64,000 nt of DNA from Burkholderia sp. WP9 (GTDB taxonomy: Bacteria; Pseudomonadota; Gammaproteobacteria; Burkholderiales; Burkholderiaceae): positions 2,666,001 to 2,730,000 of the forward strand of contig NZ_FNTG01000002.1 of the NCBI RefSeq assembly GCF_900104795.1, in the 5' to 3' direction. The translations under genes and the position numbers were made by a program. Position 1 is the first letter of the stretch. Each line of letters opens with the position of its first letter. The notes beneath the pieces were generated by a model. That model had not been told where the DNA came from. It saw only the letters and a program-made list of their open reading frames with translations, and did no database searches. Positions 54,344 through 63,488 of the stretch are shown here, piece by piece.

Positions 54344-55306
54344 ATGAACAACTTTATCCGACCACCTGTTCTGTACCCGTCAACGGTTGTTTTCGTGGAT
54401 GACAACGACGGCTACCTGGACGCCCTGCGGCGTTTCTTTCCCGATATCACCACGAATCTGTTTTTTACGCGGCCTCAAACCGCGCTCGCCTTCATCCGTC
54501 AGCATGCTCGCGAAAATTCGCTGGAGTTTGCGCCGGCGTCGGCCTGTGTGAGCGAGACGGGCTTCGAGCGCTACGTGGAAAGCTCGGCGGAGCGGGACAT
54601 TCTGGCGCGCGGCGCACGCTTTTCGGAAGTGGCGGCGGTGGTCGTGGATTTCGACATGCCGGGCATGAGCGGCGTCGAATTTCTCTCGGCCATCTCCAAT
54701 CTGCGCTGCGCGAAAGTGCTGTTGACCGGTGTGGCGGACGAAACCGTCGCGGTCAAGGCCTTTAACGCCGGAATCGTCGATTTATACCTGAGAAAGACGG
54801 ATATCGATTCCGCAAACCGGCTGGCCAACTTCCTGAAAGATGCAAAAAACAGGCATTGTTCAGAAGGCGGCTGGCTGGCGTTGGGCGATAGCGGCATGAC
54901 GTACTGCGATCCGCGTACGCGCAAAGTCATCGACGAACTGGTGGCCGCGCATAACATCGTCGAATACTATTGGCGCCCGGAACAGGATGCCATTCTGATG
55001 TTCGACCGCGCCGGAAACCCGAGCGTTTTCGTTGCATGGGCCGAGAACGACTGGATCTCACAGGGCGAAATCGTGGCGGACGAGGACGGCCCGGCCGACC
55101 TGCTGAAACAGATGGCGGTGCGCGAGGTGATGCCGGTATTCTGGCCGAATCTGGCCTACCGTTCCGGCATGAACTTCAGGACGCTGACGCCGCAGCCCGT
55201 TCCGGGCTGGGGCGACGTGTTCTACTGCTGGTCCCCGATCGATTCAGCCGACGTTGGCATGAACCTCGTAACTTTCGCGCAATGGCGGAATGAGCGGAAT
55301 CGCTAA
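54344..55306 (+). CDS. response regulator with expanded receiver and unknown output domain
   Basis: 320 aa from the ATG at 54344. Receiver pieces: 'VVFVDDNDGYLDALRRFF' (D19/D20), phospho-acceptor D102 in 'VVVDFDMPGMSGVEFL', 'VLLTGVADE' and 'YLRKTD'. About 40 extra residues are inserted between beta2 and beta3 relative to CheY (the D20-D102 distance is ~82 rather than ~45). The C-terminal ~145 residues ('VIDELVAAHNIVEYYWRPEQDAILMFD', 'FVAWAENDWISQGEIV', 'GWGDVFYCWSPID') match no output domain I know and contain no HTH. Precedes the 7TM kinase gene by ~23 nt, so the two are likely an operon. Confidence 0.8.
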   Translation: MNNFIRPPVLYPSTVVFVDDNDGYLDALRRFFPDITTNLFFTRPQTALAFIRQHARENSLEFAPASACVSETGFERYVESSAERDILARGARFSEVAAVVVDFDMPGMSGVEFLSAISNLRCAKVLLTGVADETVAVKAFNAGIVDLYLRKTDIDSANRLANFLKDAKNRHCSEGGWLALGDSGMTYCDPRTRKVIDELVAAHNIVEYYWRPEQDAILMFDRAGNPSVFVAWAENDWISQGEIVADEDGPADLLKQMAVREVMPVFWPNLAYRSGMNFRTLTPQPVPGWGDVFYCWSPIDSADVGMNLVTFAQWRNERNR

Positions 55307-55329
55307 ATCCGGCCGACACGTTGAGCCAC

Positions 55330-56766
55330 ATGTACGCAATTCCGACAGCCTTCGTGTCCGCGATGTTCGTGGTGTTCGGCCTGTACGTACTGATTACGCA
55401 GGGGGCGACGCGGCTATTCACGCCGTTTATCCTGATGTGCGCGGCGACGTTCGCCTGGCAAGGCACCTGGACACTGCTGTTCCAGACCGACAACCCGCAG
55501 ACCGCGGAAATGCTGGTCCGGTGCGGCTATCTCTTCATTCTCTTTCTACCCACCACGTTCTATCACTTCGTCACGGAGGTGGTGGCGCAGCGCCGTGAGC
55601 GGCCAATACTGCTCGCGTCGTACGGCCTGTGCTTCGTCCTTGCGATACTGCTTCCCGGCAACGAAGTGGTGGCCGGCTATCAGCGCTTCTTCTTCGGCTT
55701 CTATCCGGTCGCCGGGCCGCTGCATCCGTTGCATGTCGTGCAGACCGTGTTGCTGGCCGTGCGCAGTGGGCAGCTTCTGCTCGCCGCGCGCCGCAAGGCC
55801 GAGGGGCACGCGCGCAGACGCCTCGACTTGTGCCTGGCGAGCCTTTGCCTGTACTCGTTTGCAGCGGTGGATTACGCGGTCAACTACGGCTACGGGTTTT
55901 ATCCACCGGGCGTCCTGTTCATCGGCCTCAGCCTCGCGCTGCTGGCGATCACCATCGTCCGCTATCACCTGATTCACCCCTATGCCGTTGCGGCGACCAT
56001 CGCGCACGAGATATCGACGCCGCTCGCGACCATCGGCATGCACGCCGACGAGATCGCCAGCGTGTGGTCTCACGTGTTCAACGGCTACCGGATGGCGGTC
56101 ACGCACGGGATTTACGATGACCATGACCCATCCGGACAAACCGAGCGCATCGGCCAGCTGGCGACGGCAATCCGGCGCGAAGTCTCGGGAACCAGCGCGA
56201 TGGTTGAGATGGCGCTCGCGTCCTACACGCTCGATCGCCTGGACCGCAGCGGTTTCAGCCGGCATTCGGTGCGGCAATGTGTGATGTCGGCGCTGGAACG
56301 GTATCCGTTTCACAGCGGCGAGCGGGCACGCGTCACGGTGACGCCCATCGATCCCGCCATGGCGTTCTCGGGTTCGGATACGGTGGTGGTCTTCGTGCTG
56401 TTCAACCTGCTGAAAAACGCGTTGCATGCGATCCGCCTGGGCGGCGATGGTCAGATCACGATCAGCGCCGCTCAGGATCAGGACTTTTGCGTGCTGCAAT
56501 TCCGTGACACCGGGCCGGGCATTTCACCCGATGTTCTGCCCTATATCTTCGACGCTTTTTTCACGACCAAACGTCACGGCAGCGGCGCGGGGATGGGGCT
56601 CGCGTTCTGCCGTCGCGCAACGGAGCTTCTGGGCGGGAGTATCGAGTGCAGTTCGATAAGCGCCACGCATACCACCTTCACGGTGCGGTTGCCGGCGCCG
56701 AATACGCCCGCGGACCGTGCGCTGCGCAAGGCGCCGAGCCGCTCGCCGCGCGAACCTCAGCGCTGA
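55330..56766 (+). CDS. 7TM-type sensor histidine kinase
   Basis: 478 aa from the ATG at 55330 (a TTG at 55321 is an alternative). Seven or so TM helices span residues 1-215, including 'RCGYLFILFLPTTFYHFVTEV', like 7TM/LuxN/CqsS-type kinase sensors. The phospho-His lies in 'AATIAHEISTPLATIGMHADEIA'; N-box 'LFNLLKNALHAIRLG', G-boxes 'FRDTGPGISPDVLPYIFDAFFTTK' and 'GAGMGLAFCRRA'. The dimerisation region has an unusually long insert before the ATPase. Its 3' end overlaps hocS by 10 bp on the opposite strand. Signal unknown; a membrane-borne small-molecule signal is plausible. Confidence 0.87.
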   Translation: MYAIPTAFVSAMFVVFGLYVLITQGATRLFTPFILMCAATFAWQGTWTLLFQTDNPQTAEMLVRCGYLFILFLPTTFYHFVTEVVAQRRERPILLASYGLCFVLAILLPGNEVVAGYQRFFFGFYPVAGPLHPLHVVQTVLLAVRSGQLLLAARRKAEGHARRRLDLCLASLCLYSFAAVDYAVNYGYGFYPPGVLFIGLSLALLAITIVRYHLIHPYAVAATIAHEISTPLATIGMHADEIASVWSHVFNGYRMAVTHGIYDDHDPSGQTERIGQLATAIRREVSGTSAMVEMALASYTLDRLDRSGFSRHSVRQCVMSALERYPFHSGERARVTVTPIDPAMAFSGSDTVVVFVLFNLLKNALHAIRLGGDGQITISAAQDQDFCVLQFRDTGPGISPDVLPYIFDAFFTTKRHGSGAGMGLAFCRRATELLGGSIECSSISATHTTFTVRLPAPNTPADRALRKAPSRSPREPQR

Positions 56767-57722
56767 CCGGCAGAAGACGCCGGTGCCGCGTGCGCGCGTA
56801 GAAAACGGCACACCTCCGCGTGCAAGCTCTGCACGCCTGGGCTGGATTCAATAGCGCGCCAGCATCCGTGGACGAGTCCGGCGCCGATCCACAGCTGCGC
56901 TTCTCCACCGGCTGCATGGATACGCTCCGCAAACACGCGCGCGTCATCTCTCAACGGATCGTGTTCGACGCCGATCGCGAGCGTCGGCGGCAGGCTGTCG
57001 AAGCGTGTCGCGTCGAGCGGGATGGTCCACGCGGGGTACGGCGGGTGTGCGCCCCAATAAAAATCGCGGAATGCGTGAACATCCGCCAGCTTGAGCATGG
57101 GCGCATGCGCTTCGGTTTCACGCGCGGGCGGCTGAGGGTCGGTGCCGAGCATCGGATAGACCAGCGCAAGGCCACGCAGGCCCACAATGCCGTCATCGCG
57201 CAGGCGCATCGCCACACTGGCCGCGAGCGTGGCGCCGGCGCTGTCGCCGGCCAGTTGCAGCGTGGCGCCGGACTGTAAATCGAACGGTAAGCGTCCTGCC
57301 AAAGCGGCGAGCGTGGCCTCCAGGCAATCGTCGTGCGCGGCTGGGGCGCGGTGTTCGGGCGCGAGCCGGTAGTCGACCGCGATCACGTCAAGACCGGTGT
57401 CCGCGGCGATGCGCGCCGTCATGACCTGATGGCTGTCGAGCGAGCCGAGTACGAAGCCTCCGCCGTGAAAGTACAGCACGGTGCCAGGCGGCGTTTCGCG
57501 CCGGCTTGCGCGGTTGCGGTACAGCCGCAGCGCGATCGAATGGCCCGCGCGGGATTGGAACGCGGCGTCCTGGGTCGCGACGTTATCGGGCAGCGCGGGC
57601 GTGAACGCCGCCGCGTACCGGTCGTAGATCTGGCGCTGCTCGGACGGCGTCAGCGAAGTCGAATGCCCTGAATAAATCGCAGCGGTTCTTTCGATAAACG
57701 CGGCAATCTCTGGCTCAAGCAT
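56757..57722 (-). CDS. hocS: alpha/beta hydrolase, HocS-like short-chain acylcarnitine hydrolase
   Basis: 321 aa from the ATG at 57722. HSL-family esterase: oxyanion-hole 'YFHGGGFVLGSLDSHQ', nucleophile Ser in 'LAGDSAGATLA', acid in 'GVEHDPLRDDARV' and His in 'GLVHGCW'. In Pseudomonas aeruginosa the equivalent last gene of the carnitine operon, hocS, hydrolyses short-chain O-acylcarnitines to free carnitine; gene order here is the same. Overlaps the thioesterase gene by 8 nt. The symbol rests on context plus family, not on residue-level comparison. Confidence 0.82.
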   Translation of the reverse strand: MLEPEIAAFIERTAAIYSGHSTSLTPSEQRQIYDRYAAAFTPALPDNVATQDAAFQSRAGHSIALRLYRNRASRRETPPGTVLYFHGGGFVLGSLDSHQVMTARIAADTGLDVIAVDYRLAPEHRAPAAHDDCLEATLAALAGRLPFDLQSGATLQLAGDSAGATLAASVAMRLRDDGIVGLRGLALVYPMLGTDPQPPARETEAHAPMLKLADVHAFRDFYWGAHPPYPAWTIPLDATRFDSLPPTLAIGVEHDPLRDDARVFAERIHAAGGEAQLWIGAGLVHGCWRAIESSPGVQSLHAEVCRFLRAHAAPASSAGQR

Positions 57723-58224
57723 GTTCAATCCCGCTGGGTTTCGTGGCGGCGGGCAAGCCGATCACGCGGCCGGCAAACCTGGCCGGTGGCATCGCGGCAT
57801 GCGTGTCGGCCAAGGCGCGAACGTGCGCGGCGACATTCGGATCGAACGCGGCGGCGCGCGGCCCGCCGGTATCGACATGCAGCAACATCTGCTCGCCCGC
57901 GGCCACCGGGTCGACCCCGTCGCCGGCAAACATCTCCAGGTAGAGATGCAGGCGCTTGGCATCGTGGCCGAGCACCCGCATGTCGACGCGCACCTGCGCG
58001 CCTTCCTTGATCTCATGCAGATAGTTGATGTGCGCTTCGAGCGTGTAGATCGAGCGCCGGCGCTCTTTGCGCACTGCGTCCGGCAAACCGATCAGGTCGA
58101 TCAGCGCGTCGGTCGCGAAGCTGAAAATCAGCATATAGAACGCGTCGCGCAAATGGCCGTTGTAATCGACCCATTCGGCCCGCACCGTATCGCGATAGCA
58201 GGGCAGGGCAGCAGGTTGCGGCAT
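57715..58224 (-). CDS. cdhB: hot-dog thioesterase of carnitine catabolism (CdhB-like)
   Basis: 169 aa, 4HBT-type hot-dog fold: 'YRDTVRAEWVDYNGHLRDAFYMLIFSFATDALIDLIG' and 'YTLEAHINYLHEIKEGAQVRVDMRVLGHDAKRLHLYLEM'. The D-Y-N-G-H segment is the catalytic turn. In the carnitine pathway the dehydrocarnitine cleavage product betainyl-CoA is hydrolysed by this thioesterase to glycine betaine and CoA. Fourth gene of the caiX operon; 88 nt downstream of cdhA. Confidence 0.85.
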   Translation of the reverse strand: MPQPAALPCYRDTVRAEWVDYNGHLRDAFYMLIFSFATDALIDLIGLPDAVRKERRRSIYTLEAHINYLHEIKEGAQVRVDMRVLGHDAKRLHLYLEMFAGDGVDPVAAGEQMLLHVDTGGPRAAAFDPNVAAHVRALADTHAAMPPARFAGRVIGLPAATKPSGIEHA

Positions 58225-58312
58225 CGGCAGTCCTCTTTGTGTTTTGTATCAAAGGCGTCGGTTGTGGGCGAACGTAGTGCTGCTCACGGCTCACGCCTCG
58301 CATTTCGAGGCA

Positions 58313-59278
58313 TCAATCGGCCGGCAGCAAGCCATGCCGTGCCTTCGCCTCCGCAATCGCCGTCAGCACACTTGTAATGCAATCGTCGCGGTAACGTTCC
58401 AGCTGCTTGATCGACCGCGGGCCGACCTGTTCAGCCGTGCCGTCCACGACCCGGTCGATCAGTTCATCCGTCAGCTTCGGCGCGACCAGTTTAGTCCACG
58501 GTAACTCCAGCGCCGGTCCGAACTGCTGCATGAAGTGGCGCATGCCCGCATCGCCGCCCGCCAGCGTGTAGGTGAGGAACGTGCCCATGAACGACCAGCG
58601 GATGCCCGCGCCGAAACGGATCGCGTCGTCGATTTCGCCGGTGGTCGCAACGCCTTCGTTGACCAGATGCAAGGCCTCGCGCCACAGCGCTTCGAGCAGG
58701 CGGTCAGCGATGAAACCGGGCACTTCCTTGCGGACCCGCAGCGGCCGCATCGAAAGAGCACGATACACCTGTTGCGCGGCGTCGAGGGTTTCCGGAGCGG
58801 TGCGTTCGCCGCCCACCACTTCGACGAGCGGCAACAGATACACCGGATTGAACGGATGGCCGACAATGCAACGCTGCGGGCTCACCGCACGCGCATAAAA
58901 GTCGCTCGGCAGAAGACCCGACGTCGACGAAGCGATGATCGCATCCGGCTTTGCCGCACGGCTGATCTGTTCATGCAGCGCGAGCTTCAATGCCTCGCGC
59001 TCCGGCGCGCTTTCCTGAATGAAGTCCGCCTGCCCGACGCAGGCTTCGATCGTGTCGACGAAGCGCAGTCGCTCCGGCGACGCGCCCGCTGCCAATCCCA
59101 CGCGCTGCAGCGCCGGCCAGGCGTTCGCGATGTTCTCGCGCAATTGCTTCTCAGCGCCCGGCGCCGGGTCCCACGCGAGAACATCGAGCCCGTGCGCGAG
59201 CGCGCGCGCCACCCAGCCGCTGCCGATCACGCCCACGCCGATTGCCGCGAATGTTTTGATATCGACGATCACTGCCAT
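58313..59278 (-). CDS. cdhA: L-carnitine dehydrogenase
   Basis: 321 aa from the ATG at 59278. 3-hydroxyacyl-CoA-dehydrogenase-like NAD-binding domain with '[29 protein letters not shown]' and '[12 protein letters not shown]'. The catalytic His/Glu region is '[24 protein letters not shown]'. C-terminal helical domain '[46 protein letters not shown]' is characteristic of carnitine dehydrogenases. Oxidises carnitine to 3-dehydrocarnitine with NAD+. In some species it is fused to the thioesterase; here the two are separate. Confidence 0.92.
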   Translation of the reverse strand: MAVIVDIKTFAAIGVGVIGSGWVARALAHGLDVLAWDPAPGAEKQLRENIANAWPALQRVGLAAGASPERLRFVDTIEACVGQADFIQESAPEREALKLALHEQISRAAKPDAIIASSTSGLLPSDFYARAVSPQRCIVGHPFNPVYLLPLVEVVGGERTAPETLDAAQQVYRALSMRPLRVRKEVPGFIADRLLEALWREALHLVNEGVATTGEIDDAIRFGAGIRWSFMGTFLTYTLAGGDAGMRHFMQQFGPALELPWTKLVAPKLTDELIDRVVDGTAEQVGPRSIKQLERYRDDCITSVLTAIAEAKARHGLLPAD

Positions 59279-59354
59279 TGCTGACGTTTCCTTTGCCTGT
59301 GTGTTATCTGATTGCGATACGCGCCGCCGTGCCGGCAACGCGCGTGGCGCACGA

Positions 59355-60284
59355 TCACGCGTACTGTCCCGCCGCGCGCCGCTCCAATTGGCGTTCGCCA
59401 CGCGCGGGCAGGCCCAGCTTGCGGCGCCCTTCGGCGGGCGACAGCGCGCGCGCGCCGAGCCGTTCGATGATTTCCACCGCACGTTGCACCAGCGTGCCAT
59501 TCGTTGCGGGCACACCTTTGTCGAGCCAGATGTTGTCTTCGAGGCCGACGCGCACGTGGCCGCCGAGCAGCATGGCCTGCGCGACCATCGGCATCTGCAT
59601 GCGGCCAATGCCGAAGCCGGCCCATTGCGCGCCGGGCGGCAGGTTATCGGCCATGGCTTTCATGGTCGTGGTGTCGGCGGGCGCGCCCCAGGGAATGCCG
59701 AGGCAAATCTGAAACAGCGGCGGCGCGTCGAGCAAGCCTTCCTTGAGTAATTGCTTTGCGAACCACAAATGGCCCGTATCGAAGATCTCCAGTTCCGGCT
59801 TCACGCCGAGTTCCTGGATGCGCTGCGCGCCGGCTCGCAATTGCGCGGGTGTGGATACATAGATGTAGTCGCCGTCGCCGAAATTGAGCGTGCCGCAATC
59901 GAGCGTGCAGATTTCCGGCAGCAACTCCTCGACATGCGCGAGGCGCGTCATGCCGCCGACCAGATCGGTGCCCGCGCCGAAGCGCATCGGGTCTTCGCCT
60001 GGGCCGATCTCCAGATCGCCGCCCATGCCGGCCGTCAAGTTGATGATCACGTCCGTGCCCGAAGAGCGAATGCGGTCGACCACCTCGCGATACAGCTGCG
60101 GATCGCGGCTGCCGCGTCCGGTCTTCGGATCGCGCACGTGGCAGTGTGCGACGGTGGCGCCGGCCTTGGCGGCTTCAATGGCGGCCTCGGCAATCTGTTT
60201 CGGCGTGACGGGAATGGCCGGATGCTTGCCGACGGTATCGCCTGCGCCGGTGACCGCGCAGGTCACGATGACTTCATGATTCAT
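59355..60284 (-). CDS. cdhC: 3-dehydrocarnitine cleavage enzyme (BKACE family)
   Basis: 309 aa from the ATG at 60284. Beta-keto-acid cleavage enzyme fold: N-terminal '[57 protein letters not shown]' with metal-binding H-x-H, 'INLTAGMGG', '[21 protein letters not shown]', '[16 protein letters not shown]' and '[15 protein letters not shown]'. Condenses 3-dehydrocarnitine with acetyl-CoA to give betainyl-CoA and acetoacetate. Lies between caiX (41-bp gap) and cdhA (76-bp gap). Confidence 0.92.
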   Translation of the reverse strand: MNHEVIVTCAVTGAGDTVGKHPAIPVTPKQIAEAAIEAAKAGATVAHCHVRDPKTGRGSRDPQLYREVVDRIRSSGTDVIINLTAGMGGDLEIGPGEDPMRFGAGTDLVGGMTRLAHVEELLPEICTLDCGTLNFGDGDYIYVSTPAQLRAGAQRIQELGVKPELEIFDTGHLWFAKQLLKEGLLDAPPLFQICLGIPWGAPADTTTMKAMADNLPPGAQWAGFGIGRMQMPMVAQAMLLGGHVRVGLEDNIWLDKGVPATNGTLVQRAVEIIERLGARALSPAEGRRKLGLPARGERQLERRAAGQYA

Positions 60285-60325
60285 GCGTGCTAGTTCCTGT
60301 GGATTGAAATGCGCGACTGTCGGGA

Positions 60326-61282
60326 TCAAAGCCCCAGATAAGCCTTGACCGCGGGCAAGCCGTCCTTGCCGTCGTAGGTTTTGACGCCGGCAAGCCATGC
60401 GTCGAGTACTTGCGGGTTTTTCTTCAGATAGGCTTTGGCAGCGTCGGCCGGTTTTTCCTTGTTCATGACCGATTGCATGACCACGTTTTCGAGCTGCGTC
60501 GAAAAGCGCAGATTGCTCACGAGCTTGCCCGCGTTCGGGCAACGCGTCAGAAAGTCGGGGGACGTCAGTGTATAAACACGTGCTTCTCCGTCGTTGGGAC
60601 CGAACACGCCGTCGCTGCCGGTGAGGTATTTCATGTCGATCTGGATGTTCATCGGATGAGGTTCCCAGCCGAGAAAGACCACCCACTTTTTCTCGCGGAT
60701 CGCACGATCGACCGAAACGAGCATGCCCGCTTCGCTCGATTCGATCAGCTTGAAGCCGCCGAGGCCGAACTGATTGTTGGCGATCATTTTCTGGATCGCC
60801 GCATTCGCGCTGCTGCCGGGCTCGATGCCGTAGATCTTGCCGTCGAGCTGCTCACGGTGTTTGGCAATGTCGGCGAAGGTTTTCAGGCCCGCGTCGTATT
60901 CGTAGCTCGGCACGGCGAACGTGGCTTTGGCGCCCGTCAGATTGGGCGGCTGCAGCACCTGGATCGATTTCGAATCGACGAACGGCGCGATCGCCTTTTC
61001 CTGCACCGGCCACCAGTAGCCGAGCGACACGTCGAGCTGTTTGCTCTTCAGGCCTGCAAACGAGATGGGCACCGAGGCGACGGTCGTCACCGGCTGATAG
61101 CCGAGCCCTTCGAACACGGTCGAAGCAAGCGCGGTGGTCGAAGTGATGTCGGTCCAGCCGATGTCGGCAAAATGCACCGCGCGGCAGGCGGCCGGATCCT
61201 GCGCGAAGGCCGGCAGCGCGGTAACGGCCGCGGCCGCGAGGCATACAAAATGGGCAAGCACGGCTTTGATGCGTAACTTCAT
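60326..61282 (-). CDS. caiX: CaiX-like carnitine substrate-binding protein
   Basis: 318 aa from the ATG at 61282. Signal peptide to ~28 (A-F-A-Q). OpuAC-type quaternary-amine-binding fold: '[32 protein letters not shown]', '[19 protein letters not shown]', '[26 protein letters not shown]'; Trp-rich segments form the aromatic cage for trimethylammonium groups. First gene of the operon, 370 bp from divergent cdhR. No ABC permease/ATPase genes are adjacent, as in Pseudomonas, where CaiX uses the choline transporter CbcVW. Confidence 0.9.
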   Translation of the reverse strand: MKLRIKAVLAHFVCLAAAAVTALPAFAQDPAACRAVHFADIGWTDITSTTALASTVFEGLGYQPVTTVASVPISFAGLKSKQLDVSLGYWWPVQEKAIAPFVDSKSIQVLQPPNLTGAKATFAVPSYEYDAGLKTFADIAKHREQLDGKIYGIEPGSSANAAIQKMIANNQFGLGGFKLIESSEAGMLVSVDRAIREKKWVVFLGWEPHPMNIQIDMKYLTGSDGVFGPNDGEARVYTLTSPDFLTRCPNAGKLVSNLRFSTQLENVVMQSVMNKEKPADAAKAYLKKNPQVLDAWLAGVKTYDGKDGLPAVKAYLGL

Positions 61283-61652
61283 GATGTTCCCTCTTCTGAC
61301 ACGTTCAACAGCGTGTTTCGAACCGGGCCGCGCCTGAGCAGATGAAACCTGGCGAAGCGGCCCCCGGACATGCGATACGGCCTGTGTGATGCCTGAACTG
61401 CACGATGACGTAACGTTAATGCCCCATATTCCGCGCAAAGCGACCGCCAGCGACCGGTTCTTGCTTCCACGCGACTATGAGGGAAAACCAGCGGCGCTTC
61501 GTCTTGCAGTGCAACAGCGGGTGGTACAGCGGGTGCAACAGCGCCGCGGCGGGATTTTTGACGCGCCTTGCCCACTTGCGTGCTGCTTGCTAGGCTCGCC
61601 GCAAGCCCGCGTCCGCCCGCGTTTTCGTCTCTCCTGATCGAGTGTTTGCACG
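61283..61652. promoter_or_regulatory. caiX-cdhR divergent regulatory region
   Basis: 370 bp between divergent operons. A direct repeat GTGCAACAGCG (61509-61519) recurs at 61533-61543 with a related TACAGCGGGTG between; it may be part of a CdhR operator. An AT-rich patch lies near 61405-61430. Candidate only. Confidence 0.4.
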
Positions 61653-62606
61653 ATGCCCGAAGATATGTCGTTCCTCTTGTTGCCGGGCTTTTCGGCGATC
61701 GGCTTCATGTCGGCGGTGGAGCCGTTGCGGGTGGCCAATCGCTTTCAGGGCGATCTGTACCGCTGGCGCATTCTGAGTGTCGATGGCGCGCCGGTGGCCG
61801 CCAGCAACGGCATTTCGATCAACGCCGATGCCGCCATCGGCGACGTGGCCGCGGCGCAAACGCTCTTCGTCGTCGCGGGCTTCGAGCCTCTTGCCTGCTA
61901 TACGCGTGCGCTGGGGGATTGTCTGAAGCGACTGGACCGCGCGGGGGCGACGCTCGGTGGTATCGACACCGGCAGTTTCGTGCTCGCCGAAGCCGGCCTG
62001 CTGGGCAGTGCGGACAACGTGACCGTGCACTGGGAAGCGCTGTCGGCGTTCCGCGAGCGTTATCCGTCGCTGGACGCCAGTCAGGAGCTGTTCGAAATCG
62101 GCGCGCGGCGCATTACGTGCGCGGGCGGCACCGCATCGATCGACATGATGCTCGACCTGATCGGCCGCGAGCATGGCGCCGCGCTGGCCTCGGCGGTGTC
62201 GGAGCAATTCGTGGTGAGCCGGATCCGCCAGCGCTCGGATCATCAGCGCATGGAGATCGCCGCGCGTTACGGCGTGCACAACCGCAAGCTGATTCAGGTG
62301 ATCGGCGTGATGGAACAGCATATGGAGGAGCCGCTCGCGCCGGATCGGCTCGCGCAGGAGATCGGCGTGACGCGGCGTCAACTCGAGCGGCTCTTTTGCG
62401 CCTCGCTGAAAGACACGCCGACCCATTTCTATCTGCAGTTGCGCCTCGCGCGTGCGCGCGAGCTGCTGCAACAGACCGACATGTCGATTACTTCGATTTG
62501 CGTGGCATGCGGATTCGAGTCGCCCTCGCATTTTTCGCGCACGTACCGCGCGCGCTTCGGCGCGAGCCCGAGAAGCGACCGGCAGCCTTCCATGGGGCCG
62601 GCGTAA
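61653..62606 (+). CDS. cdhR: CdhR-like AraC/GATase-1 transcriptional regulator of carnitine catabolism
   Basis: 317 aa, GlxA-type. N-terminal DJ-1/PfpI-like domain (~5-175): 'FLLLPGFSAIGFMSAVEPLRVANRF', 'GIDTGSFVLAEAGLL' and 'VTVHWEALSAFRERYP'. The C-terminal AraC double HTH (~210-310) has 'LAQEIGVTRRQLERLFCASLKDTPTHFYLQLRLARARELLQQTDMSITSICVACGFESPSHFSRTYRARFG'. In P. aeruginosa CdhR activates the caiX operon in response to carnitine; the divergent arrangement here is identical. Confidence 0.9.
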   Translation: MPEDMSFLLLPGFSAIGFMSAVEPLRVANRFQGDLYRWRILSVDGAPVAASNGISINADAAIGDVAAAQTLFVVAGFEPLACYTRALGDCLKRLDRAGATLGGIDTGSFVLAEAGLLGSADNVTVHWEALSAFRERYPSLDASQELFEIGARRITCAGGTASIDMMLDLIGREHGAALASAVSEQFVVSRIRQRSDHQRMEIAARYGVHNRKLIQVIGVMEQHMEEPLAPDRLAQEIGVTRRQLERLFCASLKDTPTHFYLQLRLARARELLQQTDMSITSICVACGFESPSHFSRTYRARFGASPRSDRQPSMGPA

Positions 62607-62838
62607 AGGCGCTGAAGCGCCAACGCGAGTCGAGAGGGGACGGGCGGTACAAAGGCCGGCGAATTGCCGCCGTCGGAGAGGCAATTCGCCGGCCCGCGAC
62701 GCAATTATCCCGATTATCGCAACAGTGAATTAGGTGATTGGGGGTTTACCCTAAATAGACTGACTCCTAGACTGTGTTCATCCGCTGCAGACAAACCGAT
62801 TCGCAGCGTGGCAAAAACAATCTCTGGAGGTAGTTATC

Positions 62839-63168
62839 ATGAAATCCCTGATCGAAGCCGCTGTCATCGCCGCACTCATCACCGCACCGCTCGCCGCTTT
62901 TGCTCAATCGAATCAGCCGGTTACGCGCGCGCAAGTGCGCGCTGAGCTGGTTCAGCTGGAAAAGGCCGGCTACAACCCGGCCACCGCGAGCGACCCCCAA
63001 TACCCGGCTGATATTCAAGCTGCCGAGGCTCGTGTAGCCGCGCAAAACGGCGCCGTCCAAACCAGCGGTTATGGTTCGGCCACGAATGGTTCGTCGCAGG
63101 CCGGCAGCCGTTCGGAAACGACCCGCAGCTCGTATTCGGCTCCTGTCGTCAACTACAGCCACAACTGA
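62839..63168 (+). CDS. DUF4148 domain-containing secreted protein
   Basis: 109 aa. GGAGG 10 nt before the ATG. Signal peptide to ~23 (A-F-A-Q). Mature 'VTRAQVRAELVQLEKAGYNPATASDPQYPADIQAAEARVAAQ' is the DUF4148 motif, followed by a Ser/Gly/Tyr-rich tail. Paralogue of the protein encoded at 41568-41888. Function unknown. Confidence 0.88.
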   Translation: MKSLIEAAVIAALITAPLAAFAQSNQPVTRAQVRAELVQLEKAGYNPATASDPQYPADIQAAEARVAAQNGAVQTSGYGSATNGSSQAGSRSETTRSSYSAPVVNYSHN

Positions 63169-63488
63169 TTTCGACGTGAGTGCGTAATAGCTCGCTCCAT
63201 CCGCGTGTGCGGCAGCCGACAAGGATCGGCTTCCCGCCCACGGCGATCACGACGGCTTTCGTACTGACTGCAGTGTGGTTCCGGCTACGCCGGAAAGTAT
63301 CTGATCGATGACTCGCTGATTCCCTGGAGAGTGCTCCAGGGAATCAGCGAGTCTTTCTGTTTCTCCGCGGACTGTTCTCGCCAAATCCTCCCCCTGAAAG
63401 TCCGCGATGCAGCGCGCGAACTTCCATGTTTTTCGGAATTGGCGAATCGCTTTCGCCATGTCGAAAACGCCTGCCGAATTGCCGGACT
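63169..63488. other. intergenic region with a perfect 20-bp hairpin
   Basis: 320 bp between convergent genes. The only obvious element is the long inverted repeat at 63310-63353; I see no gene. Confidence 0.5.
63310..63353 (+). terminator. perfect 20-bp inverted repeat, probable terminator
   Basis: GACTCGCTGATTCCCTGGAG (63310-63329) and its exact reverse complement (63334-63353) enclose a 4-nt loop AGTG. On the plus strand TTTCTGTTTC follows. It lies 141 nt after the DUF4148 stop and 135 nt before the end of the minus-strand LysR gene, so it may serve either or both. Confidence 0.7.

Noticed and set aside
57715..57728. TTG start at 57728 for hocS
   Set aside because: An ATG two codons later is the better start.
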